Made by a program: the position numbers and the translations under genes. Shown here one piece after another: positions 36,126 to 45,640 of a stretch of 64,000 bases of DNA (positions are counted from its first letter, which is position 1; each line of letters starts with the position of its first letter). The stretch is from Gammaproteobacteria bacterium (lineage in GTDB: Bacteria > Pseudomonadota > Gammaproteobacteria > Steroidobacterales > Woeseiaceae): positions 1 through 64,000 of the forward strand of contig JAHZJK010000031.1 in assembly GCA_022600955.1 (NCBI GenBank), given 5' to 3'. The notes under the pieces are model-generated. The model saw nothing but the letters and a program-made list of their open reading frames with translations. It was not told where the DNA came from and did no database searches.

Positions 36126-37415
36126 TTAGTCCTTGTAGACCTTGCCGCCCTTCATGACGAAGTCGACATCCAGCAGCTCGTCGATATTCTCGAGCGGTGA
36201 TGAACCGACCGCGATGATGTCGGCGAGCTTGCCAGCCTCGATAGTGCCAATAGAGTCGCTCATGTCGATGAGATCGGCAGCGTTAATGGTCGCTGATATC
36301 AACACGTCCATCTCTGACATACCTGCATCGACCATCAGAATGGCTTCCTCGGCATTGGTACCGTGAGGAGAAATACCGCTGTCCGTTCCATACGCGATGT
36401 TGACGCCGGCCTTGTGCGCTTTCTCGAAGCTGCCAGCCATGTCATTGCCAACTCGAATTGCCTTGTTCTTTACCTCGGGCGCCATGAAGTCGGCTTCGAG
36501 TGCAAGTGTTGCGACAGTCTTGCCGGCAAGCAATGTCGGGACCAGGTAAGCACCGGTTTCCTTAAAGAGTTTGATCGCACGCGGGCCAGTGTATGAGCCA
36601 TGTTCGATACTCGCGACGCCAGCCTCGAGCGCCGCAATGATGCCTTCTTCTGCATGTGCGTGTGATGCTACCTTGCGGCCCATACGCGCTGCGGCAAGCA
36701 CAACCTCTTTCAGTTCGTCCGCTTCCATCTGCTGACCCGTGCCGGTCGCTCGTTCAGTCATTACGCCACCTGTCGACGTGATTTTGATCCAGTCAGCTCC
36801 ATATTTAATGGTGTTGCGTGCGGCGCGACGGCAATCGTAAGGACCATCGCAGACGTTTACGTCGGTGAACATCTCCATGAGTTCCGGGCTAACGCCGCTG
36901 ATGTCTGCATGGCCTCCGGTAATTCCGATGCCACCTGCAGCAATTATGCGTGGACCGTCAATCCAGCCCATTTCGATAGCGTCACGCATAGCATACATTT
37001 CCTGCTCTGAAGACCCGACGTCGCGCACTGTGGTGAATCCGGCCAGCAAAGTGTTCATCGCATAGTGAATGCTGCGCATCTGCATCAATTGATCCGACAT
37101 CTTAAGAGCGTCACGATCATTGTTGGGCCCGAGTTCGCCCTGCAGGTGGACATGCATGTCCATGAGACCGGGTAATACGAACTTGTTTTTCAGATCAACT
37201 ATCACAACATCGCCGTCGAATTCGTCAGCGCTGGCGTAACCGCTTTGTACGGCGGTAATCTCACCGTTCTGAACGACTATTGTCTGCATGCTCCTGGGCG
37301 ACTGACCGGGTACGGCGAGCAGTTCGCCTGCGTGGATCAGCGTGGTTTCCGCAGCGGCGTTGCCTGCGAGTGAGAATAGAATGATGCTGGCCAAGACTCT
37401 GAGTCGAGCGATCAT
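36126..37415 (-). CDS. Amidohydrolase-family exported protein
   Basis: A 429-residue amidohydrolase, subtype of imidazolonepropionase-like/Xaa-Pro dipeptidase homologues. It begins with a signal peptide (about 1-22, ending NAAAE). Metal motifs: HVH in LMDMHVHLQGE, KITSTGG, HAHAEEG, EHGSYTG and GTDSGISPHG. The mononuclear or binuclear site therefore looks intact. The start at 37415 is chosen because upstream frame (to 37856) is low-complexity and not signal-like. It may hydrolyse a cyclic amide, ester or dipeptide in the periplasm. Confidence 0.9.
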   Translation of the reverse strand: MIARLRVLASIILFSLAGNAAAETTLIHAGELLAVPGQSPRSMQTIVVQNGEITAVQSGYASADEFDGDVVIVDLKNKFVLPGLMDMHVHLQGELGPNNDRDALKMSDQLMQMRSIHYAMNTLLAGFTTVRDVGSSEQEMYAMRDAIEMGWIDGPRIIAAGGIGITGGHADISGVSPELMEMFTDVNVCDGPYDCRRAARNTIKYGADWIKITSTGGVMTERATGTGQQMEADELKEVVLAAARMGRKVASHAHAEEGIIAALEAGVASIEHGSYTGPRAIKLFKETGAYLVPTLLAGKTVATLALEADFMAPEVKNKAIRVGNDMAGSFEKAHKAGVNIAYGTDSGISPHGTNAEEAILMVDAGMSEMDVLISATINAADLIDMSDSIGTIEAGKLADIIAVGSSPLENIDELLDVDFVMKGGKVYKD

Positions 37416-37521
37416 GGAGTTGTCCCCGTCGTTGTGATTGTTGGCGTGATTCTGCCTTTCTGGAAGCCACAGTGAAAGGCGCGGTAGATAGTATATTCGG
37501 GTATCATGCCGCGCCATAGTC

Positions 37522-38643
37522 GTGAGTGGATCAAAACGAGTGTCAGAGCAAATCAGATCGGCAGGTTGGTGGGGCGGCATCGGGCTTGCGCTAAGCGTAT
37601 CGGTTGCAGCCGGGTTTGCGGCAGAATGGTTTGGTGAGAGTATCCTGGGGTTCGAAAAGAGCCCGGTCAGCGCCATTATGATGGCGATTGTTCTTGGCAT
37701 GGTTATCGCGAATACGATCAGGCTGCCAGAGGCACTGTTACCCGGCCTGAAGTTTTGCACCTCGGCCATTCTTCGAATTGGCATCATGTTGCTCGGTATT
37801 CGCCTTAGCCTGTTGGGCGCGGGCAAGTTCACGCTTGTCGCATTGCCATTTGTCATCGTGGCAATCGCAATTGGCTTGGTTACAGTTGGCTATCTGGGCC
37901 GCCGTATGGGTTTGAGCAGCCAGCTGAGCGGGTTGATCGCTGTGGGCACCAGCATCTGTGGTTGCACCGCTATCGTAGCGACCGCGCCGCTGATCAAGGC
38001 GAACGAGTCCGAAGTAAGCTACGCGGTCGCCTGTATTACGGTCTTCGGTATCGTAGCGATGTTCGTGTACCCGGTGCTTGCGCACCAGGTTTTTGCCACA
38101 CAGCCGGAACTCGCCGGATTGTTCCTCGGTACGTCCATCCACGAGACAGCACAGGTTGCTGGCGCTGGCATGATGTATGAAGCGCAATACAATGCGCCGG
38201 TAGCACTTGATATTGCGACTGTTACGAAGCTGGTGCGAAATCTTTGTATGATCGCCGTGATTCCTTTGGTGGGCGTGCTCTATGGTGCCGAGCGTGCCAG
38301 GGGCGAGTCAGGCAAGATTAACTATCTCGCCATGATTCCCTGGTTCATAGTCGGCTTCGCGCTCATGTCGACTCTGCGTACGCTTGGTGACCTGGGCGAC
38401 AGACCGCTCGGTTTTCTGGATCCGGCACAATGGCAGGAGTTTGTCGCATTTACGAAAATTTCGGCGGAACGCTGCCTGCTCATTGCTATGGCGGCGGTCG
38501 GCCTGACGTCAATGTTTGCGGGTATTATCAAAATCGGGATGCGGCCGTTCGCGCTCGGATTGTTTGCGGCGCTCCTGATCGGCGGTGTGAGTTACACCCT
38601 GATCTCGCTGTTTGGCGCGACTCTCATCGATATGCTGGTGTAG
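37522..38643 (+). CDS. YeiH-family putative anion (sulfate-type) transporter
   Basis: A 373-residue polytopic membrane protein with about 10 helices. Family (UPF0324/YeiH) signatures include MLLGIRLSLLGAG, GTSICGCTAIVATAPLIKA and GTSIHETAQVAGAG. The family is annotated as putative sulfate exporter or involved in sulfonate/taurine responses; transport is not proven. The start is a GTG at 37522, with a GTG at 37540 as an alternative. No linked LysR regulator is seen, though the family often has one. Its presence may relate to the sat-cysC genes 22 kb away. Confidence 0.88.
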   Translation: MSGSKRVSEQIRSAGWWGGIGLALSVSVAAGFAAEWFGESILGFEKSPVSAIMMAIVLGMVIANTIRLPEALLPGLKFCTSAILRIGIMLLGIRLSLLGAGKFTLVALPFVIVAIAIGLVTVGYLGRRMGLSSQLSGLIAVGTSICGCTAIVATAPLIKANESEVSYAVACITVFGIVAMFVYPVLAHQVFATQPELAGLFLGTSIHETAQVAGAGMMYEAQYNAPVALDIATVTKLVRNLCMIAVIPLVGVLYGAERARGESGKINYLAMIPWFIVGFALMSTLRTLGDLGDRPLGFLDPAQWQEFVAFTKISAERCLLIAMAAVGLTSMFAGIIKIGMRPFALGLFAALLIGGVSYTLISLFGATLIDMLV

Positions 38644-38653
38644 TCGCGAGGCG

Positions 38654-39556
38654 TCAGGACGTGGAGTTGTAGGCGGCCCGAAAAGGAATACTGTCGAATG
38701 CACCGGCGGACTGCACCGAGCAGGTGGCAGCGGCCACCGCGATCGGGACAGCGGCTTGCAGTGATTTGCCTTCGGCAATCAACGCCGCAAGGACTCCGTT
38801 AAATGTATCGCCTGCAGCTGTTGTGTCTACTACGTTGACTGAGTTTGCGACGCAATGCGTAGTGCTTTCTGCGTTGTGCAAAAGAGCGCCATCCGCGCCC
38901 ATGGTAATGATGACATTGCGAACGCCTTTTTCGCGCAGGCGCGTGGCCGCGGCTGCCGCGCTCGGCAAATCGTGAACCACGATGCCTGTCAGAGCCGTTG
39001 CTTCGGTTTCATTCGGCGTAATGCAGTAGAGGTCATTCAACACATCGTCGGGCAACGGCGCCGCAGGCGCAGGATTCAGAATCGCGGGAACACCGGCCTG
39101 CTTTGCGACCGCTATGGCCCTCGCTACGGTTTCCAGCGGCGATTCCAGCTGCACCAGTAGCAATTGAGCGTCGCTCACCAAGGATTCGTCAAGCACGTCG
39201 CAACGGAGGCACGCGTTTGCGCCCGACGCCACGGCAATGCAGTTTTCGCCGGCGTCACTCACATAGATCAAAGCCACGCCCGATGCCTTATCGGACATGA
39301 CCTTGATCGCGTCAGTCTGGATTCCCTCGCGCTGGAAAGTGTCAATTGCAGTTGAGCCAAAATCATCATCACCGAGCGCCGCCAAAAAACGAACTTCGCC
39401 GCCGGCGCGCCGTGCCGCAATGGCCTGGTTGGCACCTTTGCCGCCGCCAAAGATTCTGAAATTGCTGCCCATAACCGTTTCGCCGGCCGCGGGCAGTTCC
39501 GGAACCCTGATCACCATGTCGGTATTGGAGCTACCAATGACCAGTATCGATTTCAT
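38654..39556 (-). CDS. rbsK: Ribokinase
   Basis: Phosphorylates ribose at O5 (PfkB family). The 300-residue protein has the PfkB signatures GGGKGANQAIAARRAGG (about 36-52) and DTTAAGDTFNGVLAA (about 243-257) containing the catalytic Asp, plus AILNPAPAAPLPDDVL. Length is normal. No ribose transporter or RbsD is adjacent; the gene is followed 14 nt downstream by nothing on the same strand except its convergent partner. Another sugar or nucleoside substrate is possible. Confidence 0.93.
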   Translation of the reverse strand: MKSILVIGSSNTDMVIRVPELPAAGETVMGSNFRIFGGGKGANQAIAARRAGGEVRFLAALGDDDFGSTAIDTFQREGIQTDAIKVMSDKASGVALIYVSDAGENCIAVASGANACLRCDVLDESLVSDAQLLLVQLESPLETVARAIAVAKQAGVPAILNPAPAAPLPDDVLNDLYCITPNETEATALTGIVVHDLPSAAAAATRLREKGVRNVIITMGADGALLHNAESTTHCVANSVNVVDTTAAGDTFNGVLAALIAEGKSLQAAVPIAVAAATCSVQSAGAFDSIPFRAAYNSTS

Positions 39557-39570
39557 AACAGCCGTGGGCC

Positions 39571-39999
39571 TCAGGCGATCTCGACGAGCTCAATGGCAAA
39601 CGTCAATGCCTGCCCGGCAAGCGGGTGATTTCCGTCGACCGTGATAGTTTTTTCTTCGACTTCGACAATCACGAGATTCATGATCTGACCATCCGGGCTC
39701 TGGCTCTGCAGCTGCATGCCTACTGCGGGTTCCATCTCATCGGGCAGGGCGTCTTTCGGTACTTCCTGAACTAGCTGGTCGTGACGCTCGCCATAGGCTT
39801 CTGCAGCCGGGATCGTGACGGTCTTGTTATCGCCAACGGTCATACCGTCAACGGCGTTGTCGAATCCCGGAATTACCTGGCCGCTGCCTAAAGCGAATTC
39901 CAGCGGATCCCGGCCAGCGGAACTGTCAAATTCTGTGCCGTCGTCCAATGTTCCGGTGTAGTGGATTTTGACAGTGTTGCCGGATTTTGCCTGGCTCAT
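39571..39999 (-). CDS. SlyD-like FKBP peptidyl-prolyl isomerase
   Basis: A 142-residue FKBP with the insert-in-flap chaperone domain typical of SlyD/FkpB. It starts KIHYTGTLDDGTEFDSS, has PLEFALGSGQVIPGFDNAVDGM, AYGERHDQLVQEVPKDALP (flap) and the closing NHPLAGQALTFAIELVEI. The histidine-rich metal-binding tail of E. coli SlyD is absent; the protein ends right after the domain. It is cytoplasmic with no signal peptide. It is transcribed upstream of ribokinase (15-nt gap). Confidence 0.92.
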   Translation of the reverse strand: MSQAKSGNTVKIHYTGTLDDGTEFDSSAGRDPLEFALGSGQVIPGFDNAVDGMTVGDNKTVTIPAAEAYGERHDQLVQEVPKDALPDEMEPAVGMQLQSQSPDGQIMNLVIVEVEEKTITVDGNHPLAGQALTFAIELVEIA

Positions 40000-40134
40000 G
40001 GAGGTCTCCGTTTGGGTGCCTGAAATAATCGGCGACTATAGCAGAAAGGGCCTGCCGCAGATTGAACCAGCATGTCCAACAACTGATGTGCCAGAAGTGA
40101 TGCAGCCGCGGGTGTGTCTGGCAGTCTGTCCGAA

Positions 40135-42249
40135 TTAGTTTGGAATGCTGATGTTGGGATTGCCGAATGAATATCGGATGCCAATGCCAAGTGCCCACAC
40201 ATCATAGTCATAGGGCTGGGCGCCAAGCGTTAGTACTGTAGCCATCGTGTCGGGTTCGACCAGTGCCCAGTCACTGAGCTCGAATCGCTCAAAGCGAAAA
40301 TCAAGTGTCGCCTGCAGCCTGTCGTTCCAGCGGTAGGCAATGCTGGCGCGCAGTGTGTCCAGTGTGGACTCGAGATCGGGTAGCCGGCTGGCGCTACCAC
40401 TCAGGCTATCCATGTTGATTGTGGTCTCGCCACTGCCGCGATTGTAGTCTGCGTGCACGTCAATCTTTTCATTCTCAGATCGCCAGTGCACGCCAAACCC
40501 CAAATGCTCGAAGCTGTCTTCATGCTTTGCCTTCCAATCCCAACTGGAAAACTGCTCACTGCCGAGTTGCAGGGCGTCGGTCTCCTCGAAGCCCGCCATG
40601 AAGTAAGCTGAAGCGCGCTGCGAAATGGCATAGTTGAGATCAAGCGTGACACGAAGCTCCTCGCTGTCGGTCATGCCTAGCAGGGACTTCGTAAACCGGT
40701 CATCGGCGAGCAGTACAGAAGTGCCAATTGACCAGCGAGAATCCGTCGGCGTGATCGCGGCGCTGAACTCACCGTAGGAGCGAAAGCGGTACGCAAGGTT
40801 GTATTTCCTGAGCAACGGATTTTGCCCAAGGCTCACGGCCACCGTCTCGTCGTAGCGATCGATATCCCGCTCATCCGTACCGCCTTTGATACGCAAATCC
40901 AGCCAGTCCAGCGGGCGCCATCGTGCTTGCGCCCAGCCTGCGTCTACGGTCTGTTCTGCAACTTCCTGGTAGTCGCGTTTGAGAATCCTGCGGTTGTAAC
41001 CGCCGGAAAGGCGAATGTCTCGCCATACCCGAAGTTCGCCGCTGATGCCGAATCGAGACCGCTCGAAACTATAGGGGGTGTTCTGTTCTGTTTCGCCTGC
41101 ATCAAAAATGTCTGCGATGATGCGGTTCCAGCTCAGGACCTGAGTCCTGTTATCACGCTCATCGTAGCGATAGCTGAGCACTACACGGCCTTGTGGCAGT
41201 GGTCGTGACGTGATCGTCAACGCATGATTGACAGTGTCTACTCGCGCATCCATAGCAGTAACAGGCAACACAGAGGTCGCGATGTTGGGATTGCTGGTGT
41301 AGGGCAGTAACGCGTCTGTTTGCTTGCCCTGGCCACTCGCCAGTGAGAAAGCCAGGACTGTGTCCCAGGTGTTCCACCGATAACTGCCGGATAGCGACAA
41401 TTGCTGGAAGTCGCTGCCTGGCGCGGTGGCTTTCTGCAAACGCACAGCACCGGGTGCTGTTGCGAACGGTGTTTGCCATGCGAGTGATGAGTTGCGGTTT
41501 TCAAAAAATGAGCCGTACCAGTTCAGGGCGAGCGTCGCCGCGCCATCTGCGTACTGGATGCCGGTGTCAATCCGGTCGGTCTCGTAGTCGATAAACTTTG
41601 CTAACAGCGATGCCTGGGTAAACCCCGCTCCGCCGGAAATCTTGACGCCATCACGGTTTTGTCGTTGAAATTCCGCGAACACCCGAATCTTCTTGTTGGC
41701 TTTCCAGTCGGCACCCAGATCCAGTATCTGTCGATCACTTTCGATGTTAACAGGGCGTAACGCGGTTGCGAGTTGCGGAAAAGATGATGTAGTGCCTGCG
41801 CTAACCCACCCTGGCGGCAGTGCGAGCTCTCCCGCTGCACCCGTAAACACGGTACGCGTTGAACTGAACTGACGCTGCGGTTGCTCGCGATAGCCAATGC
41901 TAAATCCGAACCTGCCATCGACGTTGCCATCGAGTTGCGCGAACCGGGATGACAAGCCGAGGTCCTCAAACAGCCAATCGAGGCGGTAGCCGCCTTTTGT
42001 GTAGCTGCCGTTGCCCGCTACATTCGCATACGCACCTTTATTGTCGTAACCGGTTGCATGGCCGAACCGAGCCTCATCGTCACTCACGTAAGTGGCGCCT
42101 GCATCGTAGTCAGCCTGGTAACCTTCTTCGAAAGGACACAGCTCGCACGCCCAGCCAGATGTATCCACCTGCGCAAGCACAGCACTCGGCAACGCAATGA
42201 CGATCAAGATTACGAGCAAGGTGTTGTTAACTCGTTGCAGCATCCGCAT
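40135..42249 (-). CDS. mtrB: MtrB/PioB-family outer-membrane barrel for decaheme cytochromes
   Basis: A 704-residue outer-membrane beta-barrel that sheathes MtrA and lets electrons cross the outer membrane. Signal peptide (about 1-26) is followed by the family's N-terminal CXXC (CELC, in DTSGWACELCPFE). The remainder is repeated amphipathic strands with aromatic girdle residues. Length suits MtrB (about 700) rather than shorter porins. It starts 4 nt after the mtrA stop, the tightest spacing in the operon. This is the last gene of mtrC-mtrA-mtrB. Confidence 0.92.
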   Translation of the reverse strand: MRMLQRVNNTLLVILIVIALPSAVLAQVDTSGWACELCPFEEGYQADYDAGATYVSDDEARFGHATGYDNKGAYANVAGNGSYTKGGYRLDWLFEDLGLSSRFAQLDGNVDGRFGFSIGYREQPQRQFSSTRTVFTGAAGELALPPGWVSAGTTSSFPQLATALRPVNIESDRQILDLGADWKANKKIRVFAEFQRQNRDGVKISGGAGFTQASLLAKFIDYETDRIDTGIQYADGAATLALNWYGSFFENRNSSLAWQTPFATAPGAVRLQKATAPGSDFQQLSLSGSYRWNTWDTVLAFSLASGQGKQTDALLPYTSNPNIATSVLPVTAMDARVDTVNHALTITSRPLPQGRVVLSYRYDERDNRTQVLSWNRIIADIFDAGETEQNTPYSFERSRFGISGELRVWRDIRLSGGYNRRILKRDYQEVAEQTVDAGWAQARWRPLDWLDLRIKGGTDERDIDRYDETVAVSLGQNPLLRKYNLAYRFRSYGEFSAAITPTDSRWSIGTSVLLADDRFTKSLLGMTDSEELRVTLDLNYAISQRASAYFMAGFEETDALQLGSEQFSSWDWKAKHEDSFEHLGFGVHWRSENEKIDVHADYNRGSGETTINMDSLSGSASRLPDLESTLDTLRASIAYRWNDRLQATLDFRFERFELSDWALVEPDTMATVLTLGAQPYDYDVWALGIGIRYSFGNPNISIPN

Positions 42250-42253
42250 TCTC

Positions 42254-43198
42254 CTAGCGCATCAACTTGGAGCCGGACGGATGATTCGATCCGTGGACTT
42301 CGCTGTGGCAATTAAGGCAGCTTTGGCCCAGCAGAAACTGCGACGGGATACCCGACGGCAAGCCTCGCTCATCCTGTGGCAGGCTGGGGTGGCCGTCCTC
42401 GGAGTGGCATCCCTGGCACAACAGTGGGGCGCGCATACTGAGCATGCCGGGCTGGTTTGATCCGTGCGGATCGTGGCAATTGCTGCAATCTTCACTGACC
42501 GGTGCATGTTCCCAGAGATAGGGACCCCGAGTTTCCGCATGACAGTCGAAACAGGTGTCATTGAGGGTTTGGCGCACCAGCATCAGGTCCGTGGTTTGCC
42601 CATGTGAGTTATGGCAGCTGCCGCAATCCATTTTGCCCTGACGAACGGGGTGGGCGTAGGGTTTCATTGACTGTGTGCGTTGCTGTTGATGACAGTCAAA
42701 GCAGACCTCCGCTTGTGTCGCGGTCTGCAGCACGGGGTCGTGTTCGGCGTGCGAGCTGTGGCAGTCTGCGCACGACACCGAGTTCATGTCGTGGGCACCG
42801 GCATGTGATGCAAAGCCCACATCTGCCGCATGACAGTCGACGCAGTATGCGTTCTGTTTTTCGATGGTCAGCAGTGCCTGCTTGCCAAAAGCGAGTACCG
42901 CCGGGCGTTCCTGGCCGCGGCGTACGCGTCCGGAATGCTCGTCGCCCGGACCATGACAGGATTCGCACTGTAGCTGACCATGGCCGAATGGTGATGCCGG
43001 GTCACGAGGCGTACCATGCTTGCTGCGAAACACGGAGAGGGTTGACTGATCTTCATGGCAGGCAATGCAGGTGTCCGCGCCTTTGCGACTGTAGTCGGGG
43101 AGCGTCGTTGCATCACCAGGGGATTGTGATGCAACGACGCCTGGCAACAGTGCCCCAATACACAGTGCGACAGTGGTGACCAAAAGTCTCGCGGACAT
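42254..43198 (-). CDS. mtrA: MtrA/DmsE-type periplasmic decaheme cytochrome
   Basis: A 314-residue exported decaheme cytochrome (signal about 1-24). I count ten CXXCH sites: CIACH, CESCH, CVDCH, CADCH, CFDCH, CGSCH, CFDCH, CSNCH, CQGCH and CLNCH. Repeats share the shape CxxCHxxH (for example CHDPHG, CHNSHG), as in MtrA and DmsE. It would accept electrons from the periplasm and pass them inside the MtrB barrel to the surface cytochrome. It lies 14 nt after mtrC and 4 nt before mtrB. Confidence 0.95.
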   Translation of the reverse strand: MSARLLVTTVALCIGALLPGVVASQSPGDATTLPDYSRKGADTCIACHEDQSTLSVFRSKHGTPRDPASPFGHGQLQCESCHGPGDEHSGRVRRGQERPAVLAFGKQALLTIEKQNAYCVDCHAADVGFASHAGAHDMNSVSCADCHSSHAEHDPVLQTATQAEVCFDCHQQQRTQSMKPYAHPVRQGKMDCGSCHNSHGQTTDLMLVRQTLNDTCFDCHAETRGPYLWEHAPVSEDCSNCHDPHGSNQPGMLSMRAPLLCQGCHSEDGHPSLPQDERGLPSGIPSQFLLGQSCLNCHSEVHGSNHPSGSKLMR

Positions 43199-43212
43199 CT
43201 GCAGCCGTCCGT

Positions 43213-45453
43213 TTAGTTAGAATCGAACGTTGCGATGCCGTGAACTACCCCGACGTCCGAAGACCGTCCCTGACCGTGACAAAGTTGACAGGTTTCAACA
43301 CCGCTTGAACTCAGTGTGCTGTCTGGCATCTTGGTGGCGTTGAAGTCGCCACCGTTCTGCGTCATGTGCTCTCGTGCCAAAGCTGACACATGGCAGGTTG
43401 AACACACGGCCGTATTCGGTGAGATGACCACGTCATCGGTCGGTGTGGCGGGATCGTTAGCGGTCACTGTAGTGCCAAGTACCGCGGCTGGATCAACTGG
43501 ATAGTAGCCACCGGCGACGTGGCAGCCTTCGCAATTGTTGAGTCTGCCAGGGTAGGCGAAGTCGAACACGTGCGAGCTATTGCCGAATCCGCAGGCTTCG
43601 TACGGAATGCCGGTCGCACCTGATGCGTGCATCGCGTGAATCATATACTTCATGTCGACCGGCGCATCGTCGCTGCCGAGGTCGATAGCGCATTGTCCAG
43701 CGCGACGATTGATGTCGGTCACGTTCGGTGCGTGGCAGGTGACGCAAACCTGCACGTTGTCGGTGCGATTGTTGCCGTGCATCGAGAGCTGGCTGTGGCA
43801 ATCATCGCACTTTTGTATGTCAACAGCGCTGCGACGAGATACGGGACTTGCATCAGTGACTGTGGCGTAGGCGACGGTATTGGTTACCGCGATTCGTTCA
43901 AGGCTGCCATCGATATCCACCGCCGGGTGCCCATCCAGTGCAACCGCCAGTGATCCGCCAACGTCAGCAGGCACGGCCACCGGTGAGGTCACGCGGAAAA
44001 CGCCACCGCCCATGTCCGTGGAGCTGCCAAAACAGCTGCCGCCGCCGAGTGGATCAATCGATACTGGCAATCCGGGAGTACTGCCGCTGCCACGGTTGTG
44101 ATAGTCATCGGTATCCCAGGCTATGCTGATCGCGAGCCTGCTGGTAAAACATTGCGTCCATTCGGAATCATTGAGGATGTCATAGTTGGTTCCCGCGACC
44201 GGGTTGCTAACCGAGAAATCGATGACAGGAAACTCGCCCGGCATCGTGTTCGTTATGCTAACGACATTGAATGCAAACAGGTCGCTGGCTTCACGATTCG
44301 GCTGTCGATGCGCTTCTGCGACCCGGACATCGCCGTTATTGACGGTCGAGTTTTCGCCATGGCAGTCCACGCAGAGCGCATCATCCTGGAAAACGAGCCC
44401 GCCAGGATGGCCACCGTTAGCCCAGTCCACATCGTCATGGCAGGTGCCGCAGGCAGCGCGATTCTGGACTGTGCGCCAGTTGCTGGCATCAGGTACATCG
44501 GCATCGTTTTCCTGGTGGCAGGTCGTACAATTGCGAATATCCTGAGAAAATACGATATCCGAATAGTCGTGCGCCCGACCACCGTAACCGACAACGCGAT
44601 AGCCATTGGCGAGGTTTTCGCCAAAGTGAATCTTGTGGATCATGACGGTCATGTCAACGCTACCGCCCCAGGGCTCGTTGACCGTGTCGCCATCGATCGA
44701 TGAAGGGTTGTGGCAAGTAACGCAGTATTCGACGTCAAAGCGTGCTTCGCCGTGCAATTCGAGGTTGTCGTGACAAGCATTGCAGGCGGCGTTATTGACG
44801 ATCAGGCGAGCTTCGAGCGGCGCGCCTCCGGTCGGCAGGAAGTCGTATGGCGCATTATTTGCCGGAATGTTGTATGGCAGAAAACCGCCCCGGTTAGTGC
44901 GGACTTCTACGCCCAGTCGGTGTGTGCTGCTTTCTGAATAGACAGGTCCGCCAGAGTATGCGGTCAGAGCCTGGGCAAATGTGTATGTATAGGTACCGTC
45001 GCCATTGTCGACCAGCGTGCCCGCACTTCCTGACTCGGTTGTAGCCTGTGCGTCGGGAATCCCCGCGCTGCCGCGCGTTGGGTAGGACTGCCACTGGCTG
45101 GAGCCTCCGGATTGACCAGGCGACAGCTGTGCGAGTGTAAAACCGAAACTGGCTACGGGTACACCGGTAAGACCAAAACCGACATCGTTGCTGAGTCGCA
45201 TAGTGAAGGTCGGTGCGCCACCGCCGGCAGGTACGTCCATGCTTTCGATGGTGATGTTAATCCTGTCAGCCGTTTCTACCGGAACGCTCGTGCCTGTGTT
45301 TGTTCCAGGAGGACCCGCTGGTCCCGGAGGACCGGCAGGTCCTGCGGCGCCTGCTGCACCGGCTGATCCAGTGTCGCCACTGCATGCGAAAAGAAGTGCT
45401 GATGCGAGAAGCATGATCGTGATCTTTGAGCGCGAGCAAAGAAAGCGGTTCAT
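43213..45453 (-). CDS. mtrC: OmcA/MtrC-family surface decaheme cytochrome
   Basis: A 746-residue lipoprotein (lipobox LFAC, Cys24) directed to the outer membrane. After the lipid anchor comes a short collagen-like stalk (GSAGAAGAAGPAGPPGPAG pattern, about 27-50), then split beta-barrel domains alternating with two pentaheme groups. Ten CXXCH are present: CNACH, CVTCH, CTTCH, CGTCH, CVDCH in the first half and CDDCH, CVTCH, CEGCH, CSTCH, CQLCH in the second. This is the OmcA/MtrC layout, the terminal reductase for minerals or electrodes. ATG 45453 follows GGGGAA; the open frame to 45738 upstream is not signal-like. Divergent from the cytochrome at 45641. Confidence 0.94.
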   Translation of the reverse strand: MNRFLCSRSKITIMLLASALLFACSGDTGSAGAAGAAGPAGPPGPAGPPGTNTGTSVPVETADRINITIESMDVPAGGGAPTFTMRLSNDVGFGLTGVPVASFGFTLAQLSPGQSGGSSQWQSYPTRGSAGIPDAQATTESGSAGTLVDNGDGTYTYTFAQALTAYSGGPVYSESSTHRLGVEVRTNRGGFLPYNIPANNAPYDFLPTGGAPLEARLIVNNAACNACHDNLELHGEARFDVEYCVTCHNPSSIDGDTVNEPWGGSVDMTVMIHKIHFGENLANGYRVVGYGGRAHDYSDIVFSQDIRNCTTCHQENDADVPDASNWRTVQNRAACGTCHDDVDWANGGHPGGLVFQDDALCVDCHGENSTVNNGDVRVAEAHRQPNREASDLFAFNVVSITNTMPGEFPVIDFSVSNPVAGTNYDILNDSEWTQCFTSRLAISIAWDTDDYHNRGSGSTPGLPVSIDPLGGGSCFGSSTDMGGGVFRVTSPVAVPADVGGSLAVALDGHPAVDIDGSLERIAVTNTVAYATVTDASPVSRRSAVDIQKCDDCHSQLSMHGNNRTDNVQVCVTCHAPNVTDINRRAGQCAIDLGSDDAPVDMKYMIHAMHASGATGIPYEACGFGNSSHVFDFAYPGRLNNCEGCHVAGGYYPVDPAAVLGTTVTANDPATPTDDVVISPNTAVCSTCHVSALAREHMTQNGGDFNATKMPDSTLSSSGVETCQLCHGQGRSSDVGVVHGIATFDSN

Positions 45454-45640
45454 TAGAATTCCCCTGAGTATTCTTCTGCCGATCGACTGGATTTTTAACA
45501 TCCAGACATTTCCATGAGCGCATGACTTTTTTATCAAATCGCACGCGGTATTCTCATCGCGGCAACTACTTATTGTTCGTCGCTGCTCCGCAGGGGATAA
45601 ATTGGCTATTCGCAGAGCAGCTGCTGGGCCTATGGAAATC

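Noticed and set aside
45530..45540. A possible FNR-type site in the mtrC/cytochrome gap
   Set aside because: Only one half (ATCAA, 45533-45537) matches; the other half is absent, so it is not called.
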